Source of the DNA: Norana najaformis
Taxonomy: Eukaryota > Annelida > Clitellata > Crassiclitellata > Hormogastridae
Direction: 5' to 3'
DNA length: 64,000 bases
NCBI GenBank assembly: GCA_964023275.1
Contig: OZ029928.1
Span: 20,435,686-20,499,685, forward strand
The position numbers and the translations under genes are program-made. Positions 1 through 11,414 of this stretch are shown piece after piece (positions within the stretch are counted from its first letter, which is position 1; the number at the start of each line of letters is the position of its first letter). The notes under the pieces are model-generated. The model saw only the letters and a program-made list of their open reading frames with translations, made no database searches and was not told where the DNA came from.

Positions 1-704
1 TCCCTTCCTTCGCAAGCAACATCCTCTGCAGCCAGCGGCCAAACTGCTCTCTGTTATGTCTTCTATGTCTCACTGAATTTCGGTTGGAAATTGGTTAACG
101 TTGTTGCAAAACGGTTTCAGAATCGTCATCGACTGTCTCCCCGTTTTATGCTAGTTGAATCCTCTGCTGGATTTGTCTTCCTTCGCTTTCCTCAGGTGAC
201 CTTCGCGGACCATCACTGATCCAACCAACCAATCAATCAATCAATTGACTATAGCCGACCGTCTGGAGAAGTCGTGCATCTGATCGAATGTGTGGCTTTG
301 ATTCTGCAAGAAGTTTTATAATAATAACATCAACAACAACAACAACAACAACAAGAACAACAATAATGGCAGCAACAATGCTATATCCCAAGCATGTATC
401 TGTTCGTTAAACTTGTTGTTTTGATCGTAACAAAGACTCTGAAGAAGAGGAGGAGTCCGTCCATCTTAAGGCCTCGAGTTCTTCGCAGCTCAAATTTGCA
501 CTCGGATCCATCCACACAACGCTTCCTTTAATTTATTCTTCCTCCTCCTCCTCCTCCTCCTCCTTTTTCCTCCTTCTTTTCCTCCTCATTATCCTTCCTC
601 TGCTTTTGCTTCTCCCCGTCGTTGTTTGCAGTGTTCTGCTGTCGTTCAATTAAAAGGACTGGTGGTTCAACACAACGCAGTCGCCGCACTGTCATGACTT
701 CGCT

Positions 705-736
<32 letters not shown>

Positions 737-1440
737 AAAATTGAGTCTGTACACCTATGCGAAGAATTTGTGCGATGTTAAGTGGTTGGAGACTAATCAT
801 TGTCACCATCACCATCAACATCGTCGTCGTCATCATCATCATCATCTTCATCACTATCGTAGTCATAATCATCATCGTAGTCATCGTCGCCGTCTTAGTC
901 ATCGTCGCCGTCTTAGTCATCATCGTTGTCGTCGTCATCGTCATCATCACCATGATCATCGTTGTACTTGGAACCCACTGTAGTGTTGTCGTGCATGGCT
1001 GGCTTCCTGCAGGTGCCCCGCCATTAATTTGCAGCAGCAGCAGCAGTTCGAGCATCTGCTTTCGACGGTGACACACGAGACTGTTAGGATATGACGAGTG
1101 TAGATTGAGCTGCACTATGTGAGCATGTGTGCGTGTGTCTCTGCGTGCATGTGTCTGTCTCTGCGTGTATGAGTGCGTGTGTCTCGGTGTGTGTTGGTGG
1201 GGGATGTGGCGGCGGCGGTTGAGCAGAGGTTTCATCATAACTCGAAAGAACGAAGAGAGCGGAAAACAGAACATGAATCAATTTGTCTCCAATGACTCAC
1301 AGCTGATGATGAATGACTCGACTTTGAAGGACTGCGAGGCATCGCTGCTGCCTCTCGTCAGCTCGGCTGCTCAACATTAGACTCAGCGCAAACAACATCA
1401 TCGACTCATTCATTACAACAACGACTCTGCTCCATCATAC
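1..1440. other. No supported gene; low-complexity DNA
   Basis: I see no convincing exon here. The stretch holds short simple repeats: CAA units near 325-365, TCC units near 540-565, GCT units near 713-736, a long imperfect CAT/CGT-rich block at about 800-960 and a TG-rich block at about 1120-1200. Long open frames on both strands (for example 528-1274 minus) come from these repeats and give His-, Thr- or Met-rich nonsense, so I do not call them genes. Confidence 0.6.
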
Positions 1441-1775
1441 CTTAGGGACTTCTGCATTTCGGTCTCTTGATTCCAGGCCGTAGCACTCTCCGGTCAGCCT
1501 CCCTTGGACTCCTGACTGTCCCTCGTATGCGCATTGCTACAGCTCAGTCTAGAAGCTTTCCCTATGTTGGACCTAATAGTTGGAATCGCCTTTCCCCAGG
1601 CCTCCGGCTTGCATTCCTCAGTTTGTCCCTTCCGCAGTTTCGCAAGCGCCTGAAGTCTGTATTATTTGACAGTGGTCTCACTGGTTCGGGTCGGGAGTGC
1701 CTCTGATGAGTCTATTCTTGAAGTGGCGCTTTGTAAATGTCAGATTACAATTACAATTACAATTACAATTATAGA
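1441..1775 (+). mobile_element. LINE 3' end (family A), 5'-truncated
   Basis: The frame at 1467-1706 has the look of the extreme C-terminus of a CR1/L2-type reverse transcriptase ORF (motif RSFPYVGPNSWNRLSPGLR, then LPQFRKRLKSVLF). It is followed by a short 3' UTR and a tail of TTACAA-type repeats at about 1741-1775. A second copy of the same family lies on the minus strand at 27150-27450 with almost the same protein end. Both are dead 5'-truncated insertions. The clade assignment is inferred from motif style only. Confidence 0.75.
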
Positions 1776-1887
1776 AGTCTCCAGATTAGATTAGATTTAG
1801 TCGATGACTGTTCTCCTTTGGGAGAAATAAAACGAGATGAGCAGAGAAGCAGATCAGAACATTGATTGCACATTTCTCGTCGTTCCA

Positions 1888-2325
1888 ATCTCCCCCTCTC
1901 TCCCTCTCTCTCTATCTCCCTCTCTTTCTCCCTCCTCTCTCTCCCTCCCCTCTCTCTCTCGCTCTCTCTCGCTCTCTCTCTTTCTCTCTCTCTCCCCTCT
2001 CTCCCTCTCTCCCTCTCTCCCTCTCTCCCTCTCTCTTTCTCTCTCTCTTTCTCCTCGCTCTCTCTTTCTCTCTCTCCCCTTTTCTCTTTCTCTCCCTCTC
2101 TCTTTCTCTCTCTCTTTCTCCCTCGCTCTCTCTTTCTCCCTCGGTCTCTCTTTCTCTCTCCTTCCCTCCCTCTCTATCTCTCTCGCTCTCTCTCTTTCTC
2201 TCGCTTTCTCTCTCTTTCCGTTCTCTCTTTCTCCCTCCTCTCTCTCTCCCTCCTCTCTCTGTCTCGCTCGCTCTCTCTCTTTCTCTCTCTCTCTCCTTTC
2301 TCTCTCTCTCTCTCACTCTCTCTCT
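1888..2325. repeat. CT-rich polypyrimidine tract
   Basis: About 440 bases of almost pure pyrimidine on the + strand, built of CTCT, CTTTCT and CCCT variants. The Ser/Leu/Pro (plus) and Arg/Glu (minus) open frames across it are by-products of composition. Confidence 0.9.
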
Positions 2326-3017
2326 TGAGGCAACACATGTGAATTGGGCCAGAAGAAGCGACGACGACGACTGATGTTCTCTTCTGTCTCATGTTGTTTT
2401 CTTCGGCTGCCATTGCGACGGATTCCTCGTCTTCTTAATGGATGTCATTCGAAACGATAGCTTTTCATTCTGCTCCTTTGCTCCGACCTCCGTCCATCCT
2501 TCTGCTCTGACCTCTTTCCATCCTCCTCCTTCTTCTCCTCCTCCTCCTCCTCCTCCTGCTCTTCCTCCTCCCGTGGCTATTCGTCCTTTATAGCCTCAAG
2601 TCTGATCTTTCAATTACTGTCGAGACTTTCGTGGATTAACGGTGGCCGATCACGAAGGGCTTCCTGCTGCCGAGAGGAGGAAGATGAGCAGCCAGGAGGA
2701 GGAGGAGGAGGAGTAAGAGGAGGAGGAGGATGACGAAGAGGAGGAGGCAAAGCTTTCTTTGTCCATCGTGCACTTCCCTAACCTCCTCCATCTGCCTTGA
2801 CTGTTCTTCCCTAAATCTTCAGCTGCTGACGGATCGCCCTCTTAAACCGAACGTTGTCTGTTGTCGTTTCTTTGAGTCGTTGCGTCTTCCGTTGTCTCAA
2901 CGATTCGCCGGTTTAGGACGAGGATTAGGAGGATGAGAAGAAGTAGGAGGATCAGTGACAGGAGAAGAATTATGAGGGTGACTATGAGGATGAGATGACT
3001 AGGAGGATAAGAAGGAG

Positions 3018-3048
<31 letters not shown>

Positions 3049-3942
3049 GAATGAAGAGAGGAATAAGGAGAGAATATCATTAGTTTTGCAGATGAGCGGC
3101 GAATTAGGGAGACGGTAGCGACAGCTGGTGAGCTTTGATAGTATTCCATGGAAGATGCAATCATCTGTTTCCAATAGGTCCACTGATTAGTCGATGTCAC
3201 GAACATGATGTCGTTGCCCATAGCAACCGCTGCAGCAGCAGAGGCCGAAAGGAAGAGAAGACGTTCTGTCATTTGTTGTGTCGATTGCCTCGTCTGCCAG
3301 ATGAGCAAAACAGCGACGAGAAACAATTGACTGTTGCATCTTAACCCTCTGCCCATCACTATTAACCCTTCTTGATTTGAACCCTTTGCTTCTCGATCTT
3401 AACCCGCAGTTCGTCGATATTAACCCTTTCCTCTCACTATTAACCTTTTGCTTCTTGCCATTAACCCTTTCCCTGGAAATTAACTTTTTGATCGTCGATA
3501 TTAACATTTTGACCCTCGACATTAACCGTTTGGTGAGGTTTATTATATCTAGGAAAGAGGAAAAAGATTGATGACAAAGATGATGATAGGTTCTAAAAGG
3601 CGCTATATAAGCACCCGTAAAATAAACAAATACAAATAATTCAGCTGGGAAACTGTTGTGACCGATCTAACCTAACCTAACATTAGAACCATTTCCATAG
3701 CTACGTTATCAGAATCCACAAGGCATCAATCGATGGTCGCATCAAACTCAGAATCCGTCAGAGAAGCCAGAATTCGAAATGCGATAATTGATTAGAGAAA
3801 CAAGCAGTTGCTGCATCCTATTCATCTCCTCTTCCTTTCATTCCCCATTTCCTCTGCTTCCTCACAAAAATTCTCCTCAGTTGCGGAGACGGACGAGTGT
3901 TGCCATGGAATCGTAGATTTGTCATATGCTTCTCTGTTCCAG
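2326..3942. other. No supported gene; upstream flank of DDR
   Basis: Apart from GGA/GAG-rich runs (about 2690-2755 and 3005-3055) and the TTAACC minisatellite listed separately, I see no coding exon. A frame from 3808 starts with a hydrophobic stretch (MLHPIHLLFLSFP) that could pass for a signal peptide. Joining it in phase to the DDR exon at 3943 would need an intron of only about 44 bases, so I do not call it. A transposon-like 3' tail (ggcgctatataa) lies near 3600-3640 and a LINE-like motif (aaggcatcaatcgatgg) near 3720. Confidence 0.45.
3341..3535. repeat. Degenerate ~25-bp minisatellite
   Basis: Seven or eight imperfect units built around ATTAACCCTTT followed by a variable CTTCTCGAT-like spacer. 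The repeated TTAACC core makes it look telomere-like at first sight, but the unit is about 25 bases and not TTAGGG. Confidence 0.7.
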
Positions 3943-4309
3943 TGTCTTGTCGTGAAGCCCTTGGCATGCAGACGGGAGAGATTCCGGATGAGGCGATCAG
4001 CGTCAGTTCGTCGCTTGATGCCATCAGCCTTGGACCCAGCTCAGCCAGGTAGGACAACACCAGCAGCCACCGCCTTCGTTTGCTTGATCTCGGTCTTCCG
4101 TCATCCTCTTCCTATGCTAATGTCCTCTTACCATCTCAGCCGACTGGTTCCTCAGCCGCATAGGATTTCCGGCGCAGCTCATCTAAGGCAACAGATGGTT
4201 ATGCGATGACGTCAGAGGTTAATTAGATATTCTGCGTCAACTCGACGAAAGCCAGGCAACTAGTGTCGGCGCCAACAGCGTCAAGAGCCGTTTCTCTGTC
4301 TGTCCGTCC

Positions 4310-4367
<58 letters not shown>

Positions 4368-7300
4368 ATTTCTGTTGTCCCGTTCTTCAGGGAATCTGAT
4401 ACTCGAGCAGTCGACTGCTTTAAAACTGATGGAGATCTTGTGAGAAGGCCGCCCTCTCCGCCCCAACTCCTCCCGTCCTCTCCGCCCCAACCCCTCCCGT
4501 CCTCTCCGCCCCAACCCCTCCCGTCCTCTCCGCCCCAACCCCTCCCGCCCTCTCCGCCCCAACCCCTCCCGTCCTCTCCGCCCCAACCCCTCCCGTCCTC
4601 TCCGCCCCAACCCCTCCCGTCCTCTCCGCCCCAACCCCTCCCGTCCTCTCCGCCCCAACTCCTCCCGTCCTCTCCGCCCCAACCCCTCCCGTCCTCTCCG
4701 CCCCAACCCCTCCCGTCCTCTCCGCCCCAACCCCTCCCGTCCTCTCCGCCCCAACCCCTCCCGCCCTCTCCGCCCCAACCCCTCCCGTCCTCTCCGCCCC
4801 AACCCCTCCCGTCCTCTCCGCCCCAACCCCTCCCGTCCTCTCCGCCCCAACTCCTCCCGTCCTCTCCGCCCCAACCCCTCCCGTCCTCTCCGCCCCAACC
4901 CCTCCCGTCCTCTCCGCCCCAACCCCTCCCGTCCTCTCCGCCCCAACTCCTCCCGTCCTCTCCGCCCCAACCCCTCCCGTCCTCTCCGCCCCAACCCCTC
5001 CTCGGTCCTCTGTCCATTTTATAATTAGCATTCATAGCCAGGTCTTGTTGCTATACATGTGGACTCACACAGGCACTCTGTGCGCGATCAGTGACACCGT
5101 CCATCAGCTAATCAGAAACATACACGTCCGCCATACTGTCCGACATCTAATCCAATCCATCTCTAATCAATTCTAATCTAATCTAATCTATTGACTTCTA
5201 TAGCGCCGCTATCGTGATGTAAAAGACACCGATCGAAAGTGAAAATGTTATAAATATATCATAACCCAATCGAAATCCGATGTCTGGGAAGCCAGAAGAC
5301 GGATTTCATCCATCCATCCATCCATCCATCCGTCCGTCCGTCCATCCATCCATCCATCCATCAATCCGTCCATCCATCCATCCATCCGTCCATCCGTCCC
5401 TCCATCCGTCCATCCATCCATCCATCCATCAATCCGTCCATCCATCCATCCATCCGTCCATCCGTCCGTCCGTCCGTCCGTCCGTCCGTCCGTTCGTCCG
5501 TCCGTCCAGTCAGCCAGCCAGCCAGACAGCCATCCATCCATCCATCTATCCATCCATCCATCCATCCAGCCATCTGTCCGTCCGTCCATCCATCCATCCG
5601 TCCGTCCGTCCGTCCGTCCGTCCATCCATCCATCCATCCATCCATCAATCCATCAATCCATCCATCCATCCATCCAAGCTTTCAGATCGTGAATTTCGAG
5701 TGAAACAGACAGCAGATTCGATGGATCGCAGACAGAAGAAAAGGACAGGCATAGCGAACAAGAAAGCGAGACAGAGACAGAGACAGAGACAGAGAGGGGA
5801 ATAGGAAGAAAGAGAGGAGGGAGGCGGGATGCTATATGTGAATACATTAGTAAATGCAATTGTTGAAAGCACTCGGTGTAGATATTGCTCGTTGTCTTCC
5901 TCCTTCCAAATACTTTCCCTTTGTCCCACTGTTTCTCTGTCCCCTCATCCGTCTGCCCGTCTGTCGATCCACTTCTCCGTCTGTCCAATTGTCTGTCAGA
6001 TCACTTCTAGACCTCTCTCTTCCTCCCTTTCTCTCTCTCTCTCGCTCTTCCTCCCTCCCTCCCTCACTCTCGCTCTCTCATTCACTCTTTTCTATCTCTC
6101 ACCCTCCCTCCCTCTCGCTCCCTCATTCTCTCTTTTCTCTCTCTCTCTCGCTCTCCCTCCCTCCCTCCCTCTCGCTCTCTCATTCTCTCTTTTCTCTCTC
6201 TCTCGCTCTTCCTCCCTCCCTCCCTCTCGCTCCCTCATTCTCTCTTTTCTCTCTCTCACCCTCCCTCCCTCTCGCTCCCTCATTCTCTCTTTTCTCTCTC
6301 TCTCGCTCTCCCTCCCTCCCTCCCTCTCGCTCCCTCATTCTCTCTTTTCTCTCTCTCTCGCTCTCCCTCCCTCCCTCCCTCTCGCTCCCTCATTCTCTCT
6401 TTTCTCTCTCTCTCGCTCTTCCTCCCTCCCTCCCTCTCGCTCCCTCATTCTCTCTTTTCTCTCTCTCTCGCTCTTCCTCCCTCCCTCCCTCTCGCTCCCT
6501 CATTCTCTCTTTTCTCTCTCTCTCGCTCTCCCTCCCTCCCTCCCTCTCGCTCTCTCATTCTCTCTTTTCTCTCTCTCTCGCTCTTCCTCCCTCCCTCCCT
6601 CTCGCTCCCTCATTCTCTCTTTTCTCTCTCTCTCACCCTCCCTCCCTCTCGCTCCCTCATTCTCTCTTTTCTCTCTCTCTCGCTCTCCCTCCCTCCCTCC
6701 TTCTCGCTCCCTCATTCTCTCTTTTCTCTCTCTCTCGCTCTCCCTCCCTCCCTCCCTCTCGCTCCCTCATTCTCTCTTTTCTCTCTCTCTCGCTCTCCCT
6801 TCCTCCCTCCCTCTCGCTCTCTCATTCTCTCTTTTCTCTCTCTCTCGCTCTTCCTCCCTCCCTCCCTCTCGCTCCCTCATTCTCTCTTTTCTCTCTCTCT
6901 CGCTCTCCCTCCCTCCCTCTCGCTCCCTCATTCTCTCTTTTCTCTCCCTCTCTCGCTCTCTCTCTCTCCCTCTTGTGATTTCTTGTCGGTCGGTCCTATT
7001 CCTCGATCATGTTCAGTCCTTTTGACTCCATTAAGATCCTTTTAAGGCGATTCATTGTATTCACTCGTCCGTCCTTCCATCCGTCTGTCTGTCCAACCGT
7101 CTTTCCTCCTGCTTTCCAGTTGTCTTTGCTCGCAGTCTGTTATTGCTTCCATCATCAGAGTCGTGACTTATGACTCCCTTTTGCACCGACTTCAGTGCTC
7201 GAGCGCATCAGCAGCAGCAGCAGCTGAAGGGTTATTTGGTCGTAGATATCGTCATTGAATGACATCTCTTAATTCTGATGACGATGTTTTAGTCCACGGA

Positions 7301-9255
7301 CTAACAGAAAAAGACGCAGACCTTCAGTGCTACTAATCACTATCATTGCTAAGAGCTGCAGCGCTCCTATGACCAGCCTCTCCTCCGGCTCCTGCTTTCG
7401 ATAATGGCAGCAGCAGCAGCAGCAGCAGCAGCAGTTTAACCTTTTTAAGCAATGAATGTTGATGCCTTGTTCTAAATCATCTCTGTTTTGATGGCATGTT
7501 GAAAGCCCTCTCTGTTGATGCCATATTCTGATCCATTTATGTTGGAGCCTTGTTCTAAACCACTAAGCCATCTATGTTGATGCCATGTTTTGAGCCATCT
7601 ATCTTGATGCCTTGTTCTGAGCCATCTATGTTCATGCCATTTTCCAAGCCATCGATGTTGATGCCATGTTCTGAGCCACCTATGTTGATGTCTTGATCTA
7701 AGCCATCTGTGTTCATGCCATGTTTTAAGCCATCTATTTTGATGCCTGTATTAAAAGCCATCTATGTTGATGTCATGTTCTTAGAGGCGTTGCCTCATGC
7801 AATGGCATACCAAAGCCTGTTCGGAATGTTTGCCTCTTGACATATCTATTGCTCTCATCAACATTGACCCTTATTTGTATGCTCCTGCTGCCACTGCTGC
7901 TGCTGTTGCTGGTGCTGCTGATGCTGATGCTGCTGCTGGTGCTGCTGCTGCTGAAGTTCTCGTCTCTGAGACCGTCTACTGCTGCAGTGACTGGTTCTCG
8001 AGGAGGGAGGCAGCTGAAGCTGAGAATACCTCCTCATCTGTCGCTGCTCTTATTCGCCGTCGCTGGACTGGAGCAAAGTGCCGAAGCTGCTAATACCACA
8101 TTCGGGCAAATGTGGGCACAATAAATATGCATTGCTGGTCTTCCGTCTGTCTCCCTGGAGCAGCGCCAGCCGTGCAGACCTTTCGGCTGCTGATGCTGTG
8201 CACGCCGATGCCACGGATGCTGAGGCAACGAATTGTAGGAACCAGGCATGGTATCGAATTTACCTCCATCGTCTTCTCTCTTTCTAGTCTCCAACCTCAT
8301 AATAATCTTTATTGGCTGTTTGCTTTTTCCTCCTCTCCCTCCTCTTCTTCTTCCTCCTCCTCCTCCTCTCCCTCCTCCTCATTTTCGTCCTCTTCCTGCA
8401 CATGCCTTATGGGCACTCCCTCTCCTCCACCTTCTTCTGTTCCTGCTGTTCCTCCTTTTCTCTGTCCTCCACCACCATCACTTCCTCCTCCTTCTTTTCC
8501 TGTACTCTTTCTGCTCCTCCTCCTCCTGTTTAAGTGCAACCGGCATCTGGTGACGAAACCATGTGCTCTGCTATTGATTCTTCGTTGATATCTCACAGAA
8601 TTTGATCCGTAGTCAATTCAGAAGAAACATCCAAAGAAGATATATCACAAGACAACAATTCTAACAAAGGAATAGCGCTGTTTAAACTAATCAAGCCTTC
8701 GTCTCAATTGGACCCAGAAAACCTAGCAATGGAGAAGTCCGTCTCCATGCATCTGTTGTGGTGTCCATGACCAAAGCCGGCTACTAGGGTCTCCATAACT
8801 CAGACGGGGTAATTAGGGCCCCCATTACTCGTGGGGGTGTACTAGTGCTTCCATCCATGACCTAGATGGGGTACCTAAAGTCTTGAGTTGAGATGTCGTG
8901 TACTGAATGTGTTTCTGTTTCTCTAGGATCCGCACTGAGATGAGCGGAGGCGCCTGGTGTCCGAAAGACGAGGTCTCAAAAGAAACCGACGAATACCTAC
9001 AGATTGACCTTGGCCAGCTCAAGGTCATAACTTTGGTTGAGACGCAGGGAAGATTTGGAAATGGACAGGTAGGACCTCGCCATGCCTCTGATGGGATGGT
9101 GGCCAGGAATACTATGAGAATTTATATGGAGCCTCAGAGGCGATCATCTGTTGATGCAATCACTCATGGCCTATGGTTTCGTTTGATGTCGTTTAACCAA
9201 AACAGCCTTCAAGCGCAAGACCTCGGATTCTCTGAAGGGCAGTGGAGTCTTATAT

Positions 9256-9299
<44 letters not shown>

Positions 9300-11414
9300 C
9301 TTCCTTAGCTCTGCTACATAGACATCCGTTGCTTCACGAGGATAATTCTGATTTCATACTCTCTTGACTATCGATAGTATCTTTTGATTGTAAGCATCAG
9401 TTGATTGCAAACGACTGATTGAAGGCATGCATTGTCTGGTTAAGGGTCAAGAATACGTCGAACAGTATCAGCTCAGCTATCGTCGCCAGTACAACGGACA
9501 GTGGCTTAAATTTCGCAACCGAAGAGGACAGGAGGTACGCGACCTCTTTCGTCGTCGTTGTCATCATCATCATCATTTTCATCATCATCACGTTTTCCTG
9601 TAGCGACCGTAAGTAATGTACGAAAATATTATTGCTGCTGATGCTGATGATGATGACGATGAGGAGGAGCAGCAGGAGAAGGAGGAATCTTCGGAAGTGA
9701 AATCGTTCTTATTCGGCGTCAGTGTCAGTCTCTGTCTCGGCACTTGTTGAATGCACTGCATACAGGCGATAAAGCATTCCTCTCCTTCTTCTTCTCCTCC
9801 TCCTTCCTCCTTCCATCCATCTATTTTCCTTCCTTCCTTCCTTCCTTCCTTCCTTCCTTCCTTCCTTTCTTCCTTCCTTCCTTCCTTCCTTCCTTCATTC
9901 ATTCCTTCATTCCTTCCTGGATTTAAAGATTGAGATGGGAGTCGTGTGTGTATGTGTGTGTGTGTGTGTGTGTTGAACATTGCCTGACTAGTGATGATGG
10001 CTCGTGAGGCGCCGTGACGTCTGCGCAGGACGCAGAGAGCTCCTCGGGGCGCGCTCCCCACCCCGGCCCACTGTCTGTCCGTTGGTCGGTTGTTTAATTA
10101 ATGCCACGAGAGGAGGATAAATATTTTATAAGCTGCTGCAGAGCCAGGCCGGATGCAGGCGCCACTGAGTTCATGTGATTAGGGGGAAAAGCTTTGCAGC
10201 TTCCTCATTTGCAAGGCATCTTTCCCAATCGACATATGGCGACAGCAGCTGCTGCTGCTGCTGCTACAGCCTGCTGTTGTCCAATTAAACCGGGTTTCTG
10301 CGTGCTGTCGGCTGATTGGCCAGCGTTGTGTTGCCATGGCGATGGTCGTGATCTGTATACCCGTGTTCCCCTTTACTGAAACTAACAAGTGGTTTGGCTG
10401 ATGGTCAGCAAGAGACGTCGCTTTCCCAGTCGCTGTATCTTCCACAGTGCACATTCTACAGGCTGAAGAGAAAGCCACTAAGCGGCTGCAACAGTTCTCA
10501 GCTGTAGATGCATCTGTCCAAGGTCTGGTTCCTGTGACACGACGGCCGCAACAAGTTATTCATAGGCATCAGGAGTTGACAGATACGGGCAGATGCACAG
10601 ATGGACGGACGGACGAACGGACGGACGGACGGACGGACGGACGGACGGACGGACGGACGGACGGACGGAACGTTGATTCGTTCACTAGAGTTAGAATAGG
10701 AAGCATGCTTCACAGGTCGAGTCTATCTGAATTAGGGTCGGGTCAATTTGAGTGAGGACTTTTTGAACCGGGTCAGTTAGAACTGGGTCAGATGAGATCA
10801 GTTTGAGTCTGATCCTAGTCTAGACAGTCCTTTCCGTCAAACAATAGGATCAGCTGAGCATAGATTGTCTTGCTAAGTTGATCGCAGAGTCGCCGGTGAA
10901 GGCGAATCAAATGTGGCCTCGAAAACAGATCTCGTCACAGCTCTTCCTCCTCCATTCAATTCTTATGAAGTTCAATGTCAAGCTGAACATCTCTTACACA
11001 AAACAGTTATAGACAAAGTCAGTCGTTGCGTGTACGCGTACTTGAATACATACACATACATTTACATCCGCATGCATAAATATGCATGCATGTACATACA
11101 TACATGCATGTACATATAGATATGCATAAATATACACACATATACGTACATATACGTACAAGTATATATATATACATATGCATACATATATAATTATGGA
11201 GATCTGTTTATTCAGTCAACCAAAGGGGTTATATATGTAGGTTTTCCAACCGTTGTCTTTTCTTAGATCTTTCAGGGCAACGCGAACACTCATGTCGCCG
11301 AACTACGGGAAGTCGATCCACCGATCATAGCGACGAGTCTTCGATTCGTTCCGTTCAGCCTTCAGCCAAGACACGTCTGCCTGCGGGTCGAAGTCTACGG
11401 GTGCACGTGGAAAG
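3943..11414 (+). CDS. DDR: DDR exons 1-4 of those visible: discoidin (collagen-binding) domain
   Basis: Exons 3943-4048, 8927-9068, 9445-9534 and 11267-11414 give residues 1-162 of the visible protein. Landmarks shared with vertebrate DDRs: the opening CREALGMQ with IPDEAI; GGAWCP; the [10 protein letters not shown] strand followed by VETQGR; the [13 protein letters not shown] block; and the closing CLRVEVYGC, whose cysteine would pair with the first one as in the DS fold. Splice phases agree at each junction (AG|G giving Arg at 4048/8927, phase 0 at 9068/9445 and 9534/11267). The first intron is 4.9 kb and almost filled with tandem arrays. Confidence 0.9.

Noticed and set aside
528..1274. 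248-codon minus-strand open frame
   Set aside because: Made of His/Thr/Met runs from CAT/GTC triplets and a Glu/Gly tail from a CTC run; no domain and no splice or start support.
3341..3535. Telomeric repeat
   Set aside because: Only the TTAACC word recurs; the unit is about 25 bp and degenerate.
3808..3942. Signal-peptide-like frame just before the first visible DDR exon
   Set aside because: It could join in phase only through a 44-base intron with a poor donor; too short compared with all other introns here. Left as a possibility for RNA-seq.
4223..5035. 270-codon minus-strand frame of GRGWGGED repeats
   Set aside because: The 24-bp unit keeps every frame open on both strands; no flanking exon fits, and it lies within the DDR intron.
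5829..7025. 398-codon plus-strand open frame
   Set aside because: Direct translation of the 55-bp pyrimidine minisatellite (Ser/Leu/Pro only) inside a DDR intron.
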